64,000 bases of DNA from Deefgea piscis. GTDB lineage: Bacteria; Pseudomonadota; Gammaproteobacteria; Burkholderiales; Chitinibacteraceae. Location: positions 2,480,001 through 2,544,000 of the forward strand of contig NZ_CP054143.1 of assembly GCF_013284055.1 (NCBI RefSeq), read 5' to 3'. Below are positions 36,541 to 44,663 of this stretch, piece after piece (the stretch's first letter is position 1; each line of letters begins with the position of its first letter). The translations under genes were made by a program, and so were the position numbers. The notes under the pieces are model-generated. The model was not told the origin of the DNA. It saw only the letters and a list, made by a program, of their open reading frames with translations, and did not search any database.

Positions 36541-36960
36541 ATGCTTAAGAATTTCACAAATAAGATACCTAGTGTCGCAAAGGCGATTCCGATCCCTTCA
36601 ACTGCGGCCATGGATGCCTTTAATAATTTAGTTGATGCGTGGAAAGATTGCAATAACACTGCGGAGATTGAAAAAACTAAACGTGAAAATATTAAATCGT
36701 GGCGTGATACTAATATCAAAGCTATTGAAGAAAACTCAGCTATTTTAAAGCTCTACTTAGAAAAATCCTTTCAGGAGCGTGCTAGTACGATACAAGGGAC
36801 GTTTGAACGTTTAGATCAGGCGTTGGTTGAAGGAAATTCAGAAGTGGTCGGCTTAATGATGAATTCAATCGTTGCGATTGTTAAAGAATCACCCTTAGCT
36901 CAAGCACGACAAGTCATTGCCGACATGAATAATCCTAATGTCAGCACGATTGACATATGA
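36541..36960 (+). CDS. Coiled-coil protein, cassette gene 2
   Basis: Helical protein of about 139 residues without membrane segments: heptad-like patterns run from AMDAFNNLVDAWKDCNNTAE through TKRENIKSWRDTNIKAIEEN to the C-terminus. The ATG at 36541 has GGAG nine bases upstream; the ATG at 36532 is an alternative only one base from it. It begins 15 bases after gene 1 and overlaps gene 3 by four bases. It is probably a partner of gene 1. The family is unknown. Confidence 0.75.
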   Translation: MLKNFTNKIPSVAKAIPIPSTAAMDAFNNLVDAWKDCNNTAEIEKTKRENIKSWRDTNIKAIEENSAILKLYLEKSFQERASTIQGTFERLDQALVEGNSEVVGLMMNSIVAIVKESPLAQARQVIADMNNPNVSTIDI

Positions 36961-37253
36961 ACGATGCATTCCCATGTTCAGGCTGCGGCGCTTGTTGCAA
37001 GTCTATTCGGCTCTCTGAATTAACAGTGGAGTTGGACCGAGGAGATGGCGTGTGCAGGCATTTAGATTGCGTTCAAAATTTCTGCACTATTTATGACTCT
37101 CGTCCTGATATTTGTAATATTCAACGCACTTATCAACAGCATTACAAACTTAATTTAAGTTGGTCAAAGTTTGTAGCATTAAATCTACTTGCTTGTGAAG
37201 AGTTGCTTAACCGGCAAATAGCCATTTCTTCTTTTGTACCAAACGTCAATTGA
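36957..37253 (+). CDS. YkgJ-family cysteine-cluster protein, cassette gene 3
   Basis: Protein of 98 residues with the metal or Fe-S binding cluster C7-x2-C10-x2-C13-C14 (CSGCGACCKS) and later cysteines in HLDCVQNFCTIYDSRPDICN, the YkgJ/CxxCxxCC family. It overlaps gene 2 by ATGA, so all three are translated together. In this cassette it may sense redox state or metal, or modify the partners; function is unproven. Confidence 0.85.
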   Translation: MNDAFPCSGCGACCKSIRLSELTVELDRGDGVCRHLDCVQNFCTIYDSRPDICNIQRTYQQHYKLNLSWSKFVALNLLACEELLNRQIAISSFVPNVN

Positions 37254-37468
37254 ATGGATTTAACTGCTTAATTATCATTTGCTCAGGCCATCAGTTTTTT
37301 CTCCAGAGAAAGAAGATGCAAGCGTTTGCTGTCATCAACGCGATCAAGTTGAATTGGTTTGATTCAAACATAATTACGCTTGCAAAAACAAATACGATTC
37401 ACCTTTAAATTTAATAAAGACTTGATTCTTTGTACATAGCATCATTGCAAGGTTGCCATAATTAACGC

Positions 37469-38653
37469 ATGCAAAACCTAATAGAACTAATTAAAGGGGT
37501 TCAGGGATTACCTGCCACTGTAATGCAAGAGCCAAATTTCTTTTCAATTGGCGGAACTGGATATTTTGAAAATCCAACTTCGGATTTATTAGCTATTTTC
37601 ATGGGTGGGCAGGGCGGGACGCCAACTTGGCTAGCTAAAGCTTTAGTTTATTGTCTCGTAGACCAAGGTCATTTTTCACAAGACGCTTTTGACTTGTGTG
37701 AGTGGAATGAGCTTTTTGTGGAGCGGGAAGTTTCAATTAATGACGAACTGACTGATACCTATAAACGGTTAGATTTACTTGTGACAGGTGCCGCATTTGT
37801 TCTTGGTATTGAACACAAGGTCTACGCCAGTGCCGCCGCAAATCCTTTTGATGTCTACGACCAGCTTTTGCAGAGTAGGTCAGAGGGAAAGACGATTATT
37901 AAGTGTGTGTTACGCCCAAGTAAATATGCTGCAGATATACGTGGTGACTGGCCTGTGGTGAGTTACGACGAATTAATTGTAAAAGCAAAACTGTTTTATG
38001 GTTCGGATATTGCCTTTACTCCAATTAGCAAATGGCAGTTTTTTTATACAGAATTTTTGCAGCATCTGTATGGATTAGCACACCCAGAAAATGAGAACCC
38101 TATGGATAAGCAGTCTTTCGACTTTGTAATTCAACATTTTATTACGCTGCGTAAAGGTCGTAATCTGCTGGATGACTTTGAAAAACAACTGCTTCATCAG
38201 GGTAGTGCTACTGTAAGTAAAGTATTGCAAGAGCTTGGTGTAGAAACAAATATTGTTACCCGCTCCCATACTTGGGGAGAAGCCAAAGCACTGCGTTTTC
38301 GACCAGAGTGCTGGGGCGGAGAGTCTGATGTCGTTCTTGCTTTTTACGGCAATGAAGATGATGCAGAACAACCCATTAATTTTTATATTCGTGCGTATAT
38401 CAAAAAAGGGTCTGAGAAAGTAGATTTCGATACTATTAGTAAAGAACTGTCGCATAGGACGGCAAAAAAATTGGATCTGTGGGAAGATGACAAAAACGTG
38501 GAGTCAAATCATTGCTGGCAAGAACGTGATGGAAAATATTTATGCTTTGGAGCTTATGCTAAAGACCGTACTTTAGAGGGCACCCTACAAGCATTGGCAT
38601 CTCTGACTAAATGGCTACAGCTCAATGCATATAGCACCGTTGAGCTTGCTTAA
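37469..38653 (+). CDS. PD-(D/E)XK nuclease-superfamily protein
   Basis: Protein of 394 residues. The nuclease core is visible at residues 85-135: EREVSIN, then KRLDLLVTG with Asp102, GIEHKVYA with Glu115-x-Lys117, and a downstream Gln (DVYDQLLQS). This is the order expected for PDDEXK_4-type nucleases. The N-terminal ENPTSDLLAIFMGG pattern is also usual there. The C-terminal 180 residues are not recognised. Such proteins are frequent in defence islands. The gene has its own promoter region (215-base gap) and stands next to the unknown cassette. Confidence 0.75.
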   Translation: MQNLIELIKGVQGLPATVMQEPNFFSIGGTGYFENPTSDLLAIFMGGQGGTPTWLAKALVYCLVDQGHFSQDAFDLCEWNELFVEREVSINDELTDTYKRLDLLVTGAAFVLGIEHKVYASAAANPFDVYDQLLQSRSEGKTIIKCVLRPSKYAADIRGDWPVVSYDELIVKAKLFYGSDIAFTPISKWQFFYTEFLQHLYGLAHPENENPMDKQSFDFVIQHFITLRKGRNLLDDFEKQLLHQGSATVSKVLQELGVETNIVTRSHTWGEAKALRFRPECWGGESDVVLAFYGNEDDAEQPINFYIRAYIKKGSEKVDFDTISKELSHRTAKKLDLWEDDKNVESNHCWQERDGKYLCFGAYAKDRTLEGTLQALASLTKWLQLNAYSTVELA

Positions 38654-38801
38654 GTTGGTGACTGAGACTCAGCGTTAATATTTTATTCAGAGCTTAGGCG
38701 GAGTGTCTGCAAATTAGGGTATACAAACGCTTGTTCGTGGAACGATTAGTGTGATACGCCAACTGCAATTTGCTGATCTTCATTAGTTTAATCTGTGAGA
38801 T

Positions 38802-39419
38802 TTATTGACCTTCTTGAATTTTATCCTTCACCCGCTTAATCGTTCCGCGCCCACACCCCAGTAAATCTTGAATCGCACTCCACGATTTCCCCTCTGCCAG
38901 CAGGCAAGCAATTTTGCGGTGCAGCTCAGCATCTTTTGGACGACCTGCGTATAGACCTTGTGCTTTAGCTTTGGCAACTCCCTCGGCTTGACGGCGGCGT
39001 CGGTCGTCGTAATCTTTGCGTGCAATCGCGGCGAGCATGTCGAGCAGCATATTGTTAATCGCTGCCAGCATCAGCGCGGTGAAGCCATCGCCATCTTTCA
39101 GCATGCTGTGACTGGTCGGCAAATCCAGCGCCACAATTCGCACACCTTTGTCGCCAATCATCTGCCGCAGCGTGAGCCAGTCTGAGTTTTTCATCCGACT
39201 GAGGCGGTCGACCTGCTCAACAAGTAATACATCGCCGTGACTTGCATCATTCAAGAGTCGCATTAACTCGGGGCGGTCGAGTTTGGTGCCGCTTTCATTC
39301 TCTATGTAATAACTGGCAATACGTAAATTATGTTCAGCGGCAAACGCATCAAGTTGCTGGCGCGCACGACTGGCATCTTGCTCTTTGGTACTGGCACGCA
39401 GGTAGGCTCGAACAAACAT
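38802..39419 (-). CDS. Serine recombinase (resolvase/invertase family)
   Basis: Small serine recombinase of 205 residues. Catalytic Ser10 lies in YLRASTKEQD. The arginine-rich active-site region is VDRLSRMKNSDW, and a C-terminal helix-turn-helix (SWSAIQDLLGCGRGTIKRVK) binds DNA. It may resolve cointegrates or invert a segment of the island. The 600-base gap upstream could hold its res site. Confidence 0.92.
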   Translation of the reverse strand: MFVRAYLRASTKEQDASRARQQLDAFAAEHNLRIASYYIENESGTKLDRPELMRLLNDASHGDVLLVEQVDRLSRMKNSDWLTLRQMIGDKGVRIVALDLPTSHSMLKDGDGFTALMLAAINNMLLDMLAAIARKDYDDRRRRQAEGVAKAKAQGLYAGRPKDAELHRKIACLLAEGKSWSAIQDLLGCGRGTIKRVKDKIQEGQ

Positions 39420-39968
39420 GGTGACACCCCATCAAAAGTTCCGTTTATGTGGTTTCAATATAGGTAGTGCCGTTTGAGTGGTAAACGACTATTTTGGAAC
39501 TGGATGATAAGCGGTTTTGTGTGGTTTCGGTGAGGTGTACCTTATTGGCACTGGTGAATTGATGTAGTGCCGACTACAAAATTTGTGCGTGTCGGGTTTA
39601 ACTTTACCGTTGATAAGTAGGGCAGGGGATGTTGTGGTAGTTGCAAAATCTTGCCTTTACAGAGAAAACAATAATACGCGGGTGATACATCAGCGATGCA
39701 ATTGGCGTCGCAACTCATCCAACAACCTATAAATGTGTTTGATAAGCCACGTGTGATATTCCAAGGTTTCCCCAACCCCTTAGGTACGTAACAAATTTTA
39801 TCTTCGACACACAACAAAACTTTCGTTTAGTAAAACGCACGCAAAGAACTGTAATTTAAAAAAAGAACATCAACCAACAACGTTCGTAATTTTAAACGTT
39901 GAATTTGTCAGCTATTACTTTGAGGAGTAGAGTAAGTCGAAAACACTACAAGCACGCCCAACCAAACG
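39420..39968. other. Intergenic region between recombinase and tracrRNA
   Basis: About 550 bases. Direct-repeat-like motifs TGTGGTTTC (near 39450 and 39520) and GTGCCGTTTGAGTGG suggest recombinase binding sites. The 91-codon minus frame at 39542-39817 has no family features and is not called. Confidence 0.4.
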
Positions 39969-39971
39969 CCA

Positions 39972-40056
39972 CAAAGCAGAAAGCCCGCTTGCGCGGGCTT
40001 GGGTACAGATAATTAAATCTTTATTGTAGTAACGGCTCTCACCCCGGAAAACTACT
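39972..40056 (-). ncRNA. tracrRNA of the type II-C CRISPR system
   Basis: On the minus strand an anti-repeat (40055 to 40023) reads GTAGTTTTCCGGGGTGAGAG, then CCGTTACTACAAT. It pairs with the crRNA-sense CRISPR repeat except for a short internal bulge and one further mismatch. It continues AAAGATTTAATTATCTGTACC and ends in the hairpin AAGCCCGC-GCAA-GCGGGCTT (39981-40000) with a T-rich tail. The order duplex, linker, terminal hairpin matches Neisseria tracrRNA, including the shared GAGA.CCGTT.CTACAATAA core. It is transcribed away from cas9. Confidence 0.85.
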
Positions 40057-40061
40057 ACGGG

Positions 40062-40095
40062 ATGACAATAGCACAAGGGGTTTTTATGCAGCAAG
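40062..40095 (-). promoter_or_regulatory. Candidate tracrRNA promoter
   Basis: On the minus strand TTGCTG and TATTGT are separated by 18 bases, with a TG one base before the -10 (extended -10). Transcription would start near 40056, just before the anti-repeat. The promoter overlaps the cas9 start on the other strand. Confidence 0.45.
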
Positions 40096-43000
40096 CAGTT
40101 TCATACGATTTAGGTCTAGATATTGGGATTGCATCAGTAGGTTGGTGTGTTTTAGGCGAGCGTCACATTATTGACCTTGGCGTGCGTGCATTTGATAAAG
40201 CAGAAACCCCAGATGGCGAATCGCTCAACACCGCCCGGCGCACCGCTCGCCTCTTACGTCGTAGATTGCGTCGTCGAGCATGGCGATTACTCAAGTTGTC
40301 TCGATTGCTAAAGCGTGAAGGCTTGATTACCGATAGTCGACTTTTTCTACAACAAACTCCAATTACACAGTCGTTATGGAAGCTACGAGCTGAAGCACTA
40401 GACCGTCAGCTCAACACAGAAGAATGGGCGCGAGTTATTTATCACATTTGCAAACATCGGGGCTTTTGGTTTGCTAGCAAAGCAGATGCAGAAGGTTCAG
40501 AGGGCGGAAAGGTAAAACAAGGGCTAGAACGCACACGTAATTTGATGAGGGAGCATGGGTATCGCAGCGCGGCAGAAATGATGCTGGCACAATTCCCCAA
40601 TAATCAACGGAACAAACGCGGCGACTATGGACAGTCACTAAGTAGAGAACTACTAGCTGATGAATTGCACTCTTTATTCGAAAAGCAGCGTGAATTTGGT
40701 AACCCGCACACTAACGATGACTTTAAAGATGCAATATTGAATACAAAAACAGGTTTGTTGTGGCAACAAAAGCCAGCACTCTCGGGTAAAGAAATGCTCG
40801 AACGTATTGGGTTCTGCACTTTTGAAAGAAAGAAAAGTGGAAAGAATAAAGATGAGTACCGCGCAGCAAAACATACATGGTCTGCGGAGCGGTTTGTTTG
40901 GCTTACACGCTTAAATAATCTTCGCATTAACATCAATGGTGAAAGCCGTCCACTGAGCGAAGTTGAACGTAAAGCCGTAATAGACCTACCCTACGAAAAA
41001 GCAAAACTCACTCATAAGCAACTAAAAGCTCATCTAATTAAACTCGGTCCCTGGCCAGAGGCCGTACGTTTTACTGGGCTCAACTACCGAGATAACAGCA
41101 AAGACCCTGAAGAATCTAAACTGATTGAATTAACCGGTTGGCACACACTTCGCACAACCTTAGAGAAGGCGGGGTTAAAAACTGAATGGCAAGGCATTGC
41201 CACTCAGCCCTTACTTATTAATGCGATTACATCAATACTCAGCATCTACAAAACAGATGAAGAAATTCAGCGTGAATTAACCGCCTGCAATTTAACGCCT
41301 GCCGTTATCAATTCACTACTTGCCATCAGTTTTAGTGATTTTATTCGCCTGTCGTTAAAAGCGCTTGATGGCATTTTGCCGGGAATGGAACGTGGCCAAC
41401 GATATGACGAAGCCTGCTTAGCTGCTGGGTATCACCATAGCGTATTAGTAGAAAATTCGGCTAGCCGCTTTTTGCCAGCATTTGACGAAGACGCTCCGAA
41501 CAACCCCGTTGTGAAACGAGCGTTAAATCAAACTCGAAAAGTCGTAAATGCCATTATTCGTCAATATGGAGCGCCTCAGAGAGTTCATATCGAAATGGCA
41601 CGTGACTTATCACGACCATTAGATGAGCGATATAAAATCGAAAAGGCGCAGAGCGAATTTGCAGAACGAAATGAGAAAGACCGTGAACGCTTTAGTGAAG
41701 CTTTTGGTCGACGCCCTACCGGGCGTGAATTTGAAAAATGGCAACTGTATCAAGAACAAGACGGTAAATGTGCTTATAGTCTTTCTCCACTCGACCTGAA
41801 TCGCTTAATTGATGATGCCAATTACGCCGAAGTTGACCATGCGTTACCGTATTCTCGCAGCTTTGATGATAGTAAAAATAATAAAGTACTCGCCTTAACG
41901 CGTGAAAATAGAGACAAAGCGAATCGTACGCCATTCGAATATCTAGATGGTGCAAGTGATAGTGAGCGCTGGCAGCGTTATGCAGCTGCTGTGAATAGCA
42001 ATAAAAAATATCGCCAAGCAAAACGTGACCGATTATTGCGACAACAATTTGGCAAAGATGAAGCTAGCGGCTTCATCGAGCGCAACTTAAATGACACTCG
42101 CTACATTTGCAAATATTTCAAAAACTTTGTGGAACAACACTTAAAGCTTGCTAGTGATGCCAAGCGTTGTATCGTGGTCAGCGGCCAGCTAACCAGCTTC
42201 CTGCGGGCTCGTTGGGGTTTAGCCAAATTACGCGAAGGCAGTGACCGCCATCATGCGGTCGATGCTGCGGTGGTTGCTGCTTGCAGTGCTGGTATGGTGA
42301 AACGGTTATCTGATTATGCTCGTCGCAAAGAAACGCTAAATGCCAAAGATGGACTGATTGACTTAGAAACTGGAGAGGTAGCCAATTTAGCAATGTGGCG
42401 ACAACTTGAGCAGCACTTTCCACGTCCTTGGGAACATTTTGAAATGGAGCTAAGCCTTCGAGCAGGTTTAGACCGCAGTACGGGTAAAGTGAATAACACT
42501 CTCAGTTTGGAATTAACTCGAGAGGCCCTAGCCGCATTAGGCTACGACGAGACGATGCTTAGCTCGATACGTCCCTTGTTTGTTTCTCGCGCACCGCAAC
42601 GACGCAATAGTGGCGCTGCACATAAAGATACGATATATGCGCAGCGCCCCATGCCAGCACAACCAAATCGTGTGACACAAAAAATTGCTCTGAGTGCATT
42701 AAAACTGAGCGATTTAGACCTAGACCCTGAGCGTTGTGGACTCATTGAGCCTCATCGAAATGTCGCGCTTTATACCGCTCTACGCGAACGACTCGAAGCT
42801 TTTGGTGGGAAAGCCGACAAAGCGTTTGCAACTCCGTTTTACAAACCAACACGCGATGGTAGCCAAGGCCCTATCGTTCGAACTGTGACCAAGGTGATTG
42901 ATAACCTATCTGGTATCGCGCTGCGCGGTGGAATTGCGAAGAATGACAGCATGTTGCGAGTCGATGTATTTACTAAAGCGGGCAAATTTCATCTTGTCCC

Positions 43001-43370
43001 GATATATGTTCAACATCGAATTATCAAAAATGTAAAAGACTTACCTAATCGTGCAATTGTCGCTGCTAAGGAAGAAAGTGATTGGACCCAGATTGATGAT
43101 ACGTTTTCATTTTGTTTTTCATTACATCCAAACGACTTGGTACGAATTCAACTTAAAGGCAAACCAGCTATTGAAGGTTATTATTCGGGCTGTGACCGTG
43201 CAACTGGCGGTGTTAATTTATGGGTGCACGATAGAAACCAAGCAATAGGTAAAGATGGGCTGATTCGGGGTGTTGGCGTAAAAGTTGCACTTTCAGTTGA
43301 TAAATTTAACGTAAACGTTCTTGGTCAAGTATATCTAAATCAAGCTGGGTCTCGCCGTGGCTTGGCGTAG
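40086..43370 (+). CDS. cas9: Cas9 endonuclease, type II-C
   Basis: RNA-guided DNA endonuclease of 1094 residues, close in build to Neisseria Cas9 (1082). RuvC-I is YDLGLDIGIASVGW with Asp12. The bridge helix is the Arg-rich RRTARLLRRRLRRRAWRLLK. RuvC-II is VHIEMARDLSR. The HNH domain has EVDHALPYSRSFDDSKNNKV with the catalytic His and Asn. RuvC-III is DRHHAVDAAVVAACS. All catalytic residues are intact, followed by a C-terminal PAM-interacting domain. The ATG at 40086 (AAGGGG upstream) is preferred over the one at 40062, which lies inside the tracrRNA promoter. It overlaps cas1 by 14 bases. Confidence 0.97.
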   Translation: MQQAVSYDLGLDIGIASVGWCVLGERHIIDLGVRAFDKAETPDGESLNTARRTARLLRRRLRRRAWRLLKLSRLLKREGLITDSRLFLQQTPITQSLWKLRAEALDRQLNTEEWARVIYHICKHRGFWFASKADAEGSEGGKVKQGLERTRNLMREHGYRSAAEMMLAQFPNNQRNKRGDYGQSLSRELLADELHSLFEKQREFGNPHTNDDFKDAILNTKTGLLWQQKPALSGKEMLERIGFCTFERKKSGKNKDEYRAAKHTWSAERFVWLTRLNNLRININGESRPLSEVERKAVIDLPYEKAKLTHKQLKAHLIKLGPWPEAVRFTGLNYRDNSKDPEESKLIELTGWHTLRTTLEKAGLKTEWQGIATQPLLINAITSILSIYKTDEEIQRELTACNLTPAVINSLLAISFSDFIRLSLKALDGILPGMERGQRYDEACLAAGYHHSVLVENSASRFLPAFDEDAPNNPVVKRALNQTRKVVNAIIRQYGAPQRVHIEMARDLSRPLDERYKIEKAQSEFAERNEKDRERFSEAFGRRPTGREFEKWQLYQEQDGKCAYSLSPLDLNRLIDDANYAEVDHALPYSRSFDDSKNNKVLALTRENRDKANRTPFEYLDGASDSERWQRYAAAVNSNKKYRQAKRDRLLRQQFGKDEASGFIERNLNDTRYICKYFKNFVEQHLKLASDAKRCIVVSGQLTSFLRARWGLAKLREGSDRHHAVDAAVVAACSAGMVKRLSDYARRKETLNAKDGLIDLETGEVANLAMWRQLEQHFPRPWEHFEMELSLRAGLDRSTGKVNNTLSLELTREALAALGYDETMLSSIRPLFVSRAPQRRNSGAAHKDTIYAQRPMPAQPNRVTQKIALSALKLSDLDLDPERCGLIEPHRNVALYTALRERLEAFGGKADKAFATPFYKPTRDGSQGPIVRTVTKVIDNLSGIALRGGIAKNDSMLRVDVFTKAGKFHLVPIYVQHRIIKNVKDLPNRAIVAAKEESDWTQIDDTFSFCFSLHPNDLVRIQLKGKPAIEGYYSGCDRATGGVNLWVHDRNQAIGKDGLIRGVGVKVALSVDKFNVNVLGQVYLNQAGSRRGLA

Positions 43371-44238
43371 CATACTCATTAGTCAGCCTGCAAGATTGGC
43401 GGTAAAAAATCGCCAACTCTTGCTGGAACAAGATATGGGACTCAGCGCCACTATTCCGCTTGAAGATATTGCGGTCGTAGTACTTGAAACGCCGCAAGCC
43501 ACCATTACTAGTGCGCTATTGGCAGAACTAGCTGCACATGATGTGGCGGTGATTACGTGTGATGAAACTCATCATCCGAATGGTGTACTACTTCCTTACT
43601 TACCACATAGTCGTGCATTCAAAGTGATGCAACAACAATTAGCACTCACATTGCCACAAAAAAAACGTGCTTGGCAGGGGGTGATACAGCAAAAAATCCG
43701 CAACCAAGCATTCTGTCTTGATGTTTTCAAACCGCAGGCTGGGCGCTTTTTACGCGACCAAGCAGAGCGAGTGCGTTCCGGTGACCCAGATAATCGCGAG
43801 GCAAGTTCTGCTCGCTATTATTTTATTGAATTATTTGGCGACGAATTTACAAGAGATAAGCCCTGTTGGCAAAACAGCGCTCTTAATTATGGATACGCCA
43901 TTTTTCGCGCAGCAATCGCTCGTAGTCTAGTTTGTTATGGTTTTTTACCCGCCTTTGGTTTACAGCACCACAACCAGCTCAACACTTTTAATTTAGCAGA
44001 TGATTTTATCGAACCATTACGACCCGTCGTCGATGTCTGGGTACGTCAGCAAAATACGACAAGCAGCGAATTGAGTAGTACAGATAAAGCCGCGCTAATC
44101 CAACTGCTATATACCGATGTCAATATGCCTTATGGGGCAATGAATGTACTTAGCGCTATTGACCACATGGCGCAATGTTTTGGCCGTTTTTGCAGTACTG
44201 GTGACCTTAATGAGCTCGCTTGGCCAAAGCTAGCTTAA
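43357..44238 (+). CDS. cas1: Cas1 spacer-acquisition integrase
   Basis: Type II Cas1 of 293 residues that inserts new spacers with Cas2. It starts at GTG 43357 inside the cas9 end (WRSILISQPARLAVKNRQLL). The metal-binding residues of the family are in ARYYFIELFGDEF (Glu), AFGLQHHNQLNTFNLADDF (His, Asp) and nearby. Length is normal. Translational coupling to cas9 is likely. Confidence 0.95.
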   Translation: MAWRSILISQPARLAVKNRQLLLEQDMGLSATIPLEDIAVVVLETPQATITSALLAELAAHDVAVITCDETHHPNGVLLPYLPHSRAFKVMQQQLALTLPQKKRAWQGVIQQKIRNQAFCLDVFKPQAGRFLRDQAERVRSGDPDNREASSARYYFIELFGDEFTRDKPCWQNSALNYGYAIFRAAIARSLVCYGFLPAFGLQHHNQLNTFNLADDFIEPLRPVVDVWVRQQNTTSSELSSTDKAALIQLLYTDVNMPYGAMNVLSAIDHMAQCFGRFCSTGDLNELAWPKLA

Positions 44239-44265
44239 TGCTTTCTTCATCTCGAGGTGGCATGG

Positions 44266-44598
44266 ATGAGTCAAGTTACAAGGCGATTTATGCGTCTACT
44301 AGTATTTTTTGATTTGCCGACCATAACCAAAGCTGATAAACGAGCCTATACCTTGTTTCGCCGCTTTTTATTGCAAGATGGCTACGATATGTTGCAGTGG
44401 TCAGTGTATTCGCGCATCGTCAACGGAGAGGATGATGTCAAAAAACACCAGCAGCGTCTTGTTGCAAATTTACCAAAAAAGGGTTCAATCCGCTGTATGA
44501 AAGTAAGTGAAAAACAATATGTTGCGATGGAAATTCTGGTTGGAACAGTCACTACTCAAGAAGAAAAAGTGAGTTTGCAGCAAGTTTTAGTGTTTTAA
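44266..44598 (+). CDS. cas2: Cas2 spacer-acquisition subunit
   Basis: Cas2 of 110 residues with the ferredoxin-like fold: MRLLVFFDLPTITKADKRAY with the conserved Asp after FF, and the C-terminal strand QYVAMEILVG. GAGG at 44254-44257 fits the ATG at 44266; an in-frame GTG at 44257 is less likely. It forms the adaptation complex with Cas1. The operon ends here, followed by a large palindrome and the array. Confidence 0.95.
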   Translation: MSQVTRRFMRLLVFFDLPTITKADKRAYTLFRRFLLQDGYDMLQWSVYSRIVNGEDDVKKHQQRLVANLPKKGSIRCMKVSEKQYVAMEILVGTVTTQEEKVSLQQVLVF

Positions 44599-44621
44599 AT
44601 TTGCTATTTTTAATCCGGAAT

Positions 44622-44661
44622 ATAACAAATAACCCCATAAAATCATGGGGTTATTTGTTAT
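44622..44661. repeat. 17-bp perfect inverted repeat at the cas2-proximal array border
   Basis: ATAACAAATAACCCCAT (44622-44638) and ATGGGGTTATTTGTTAT (44645-44661) are perfect complements around AAAATC. The right arm ends two bases before the first CRISPR repeat. It could end transcripts from both the cas operon and the array, or mark the acquisition end. Confidence 0.85.
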
Positions 44662-44663
44662 GG

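Noticed and set aside
39542-39817. 91-codon minus frame upstream of the tracrRNA
   Set aside because: Cys-rich but without family pattern or ribosome site; more likely non-coding.
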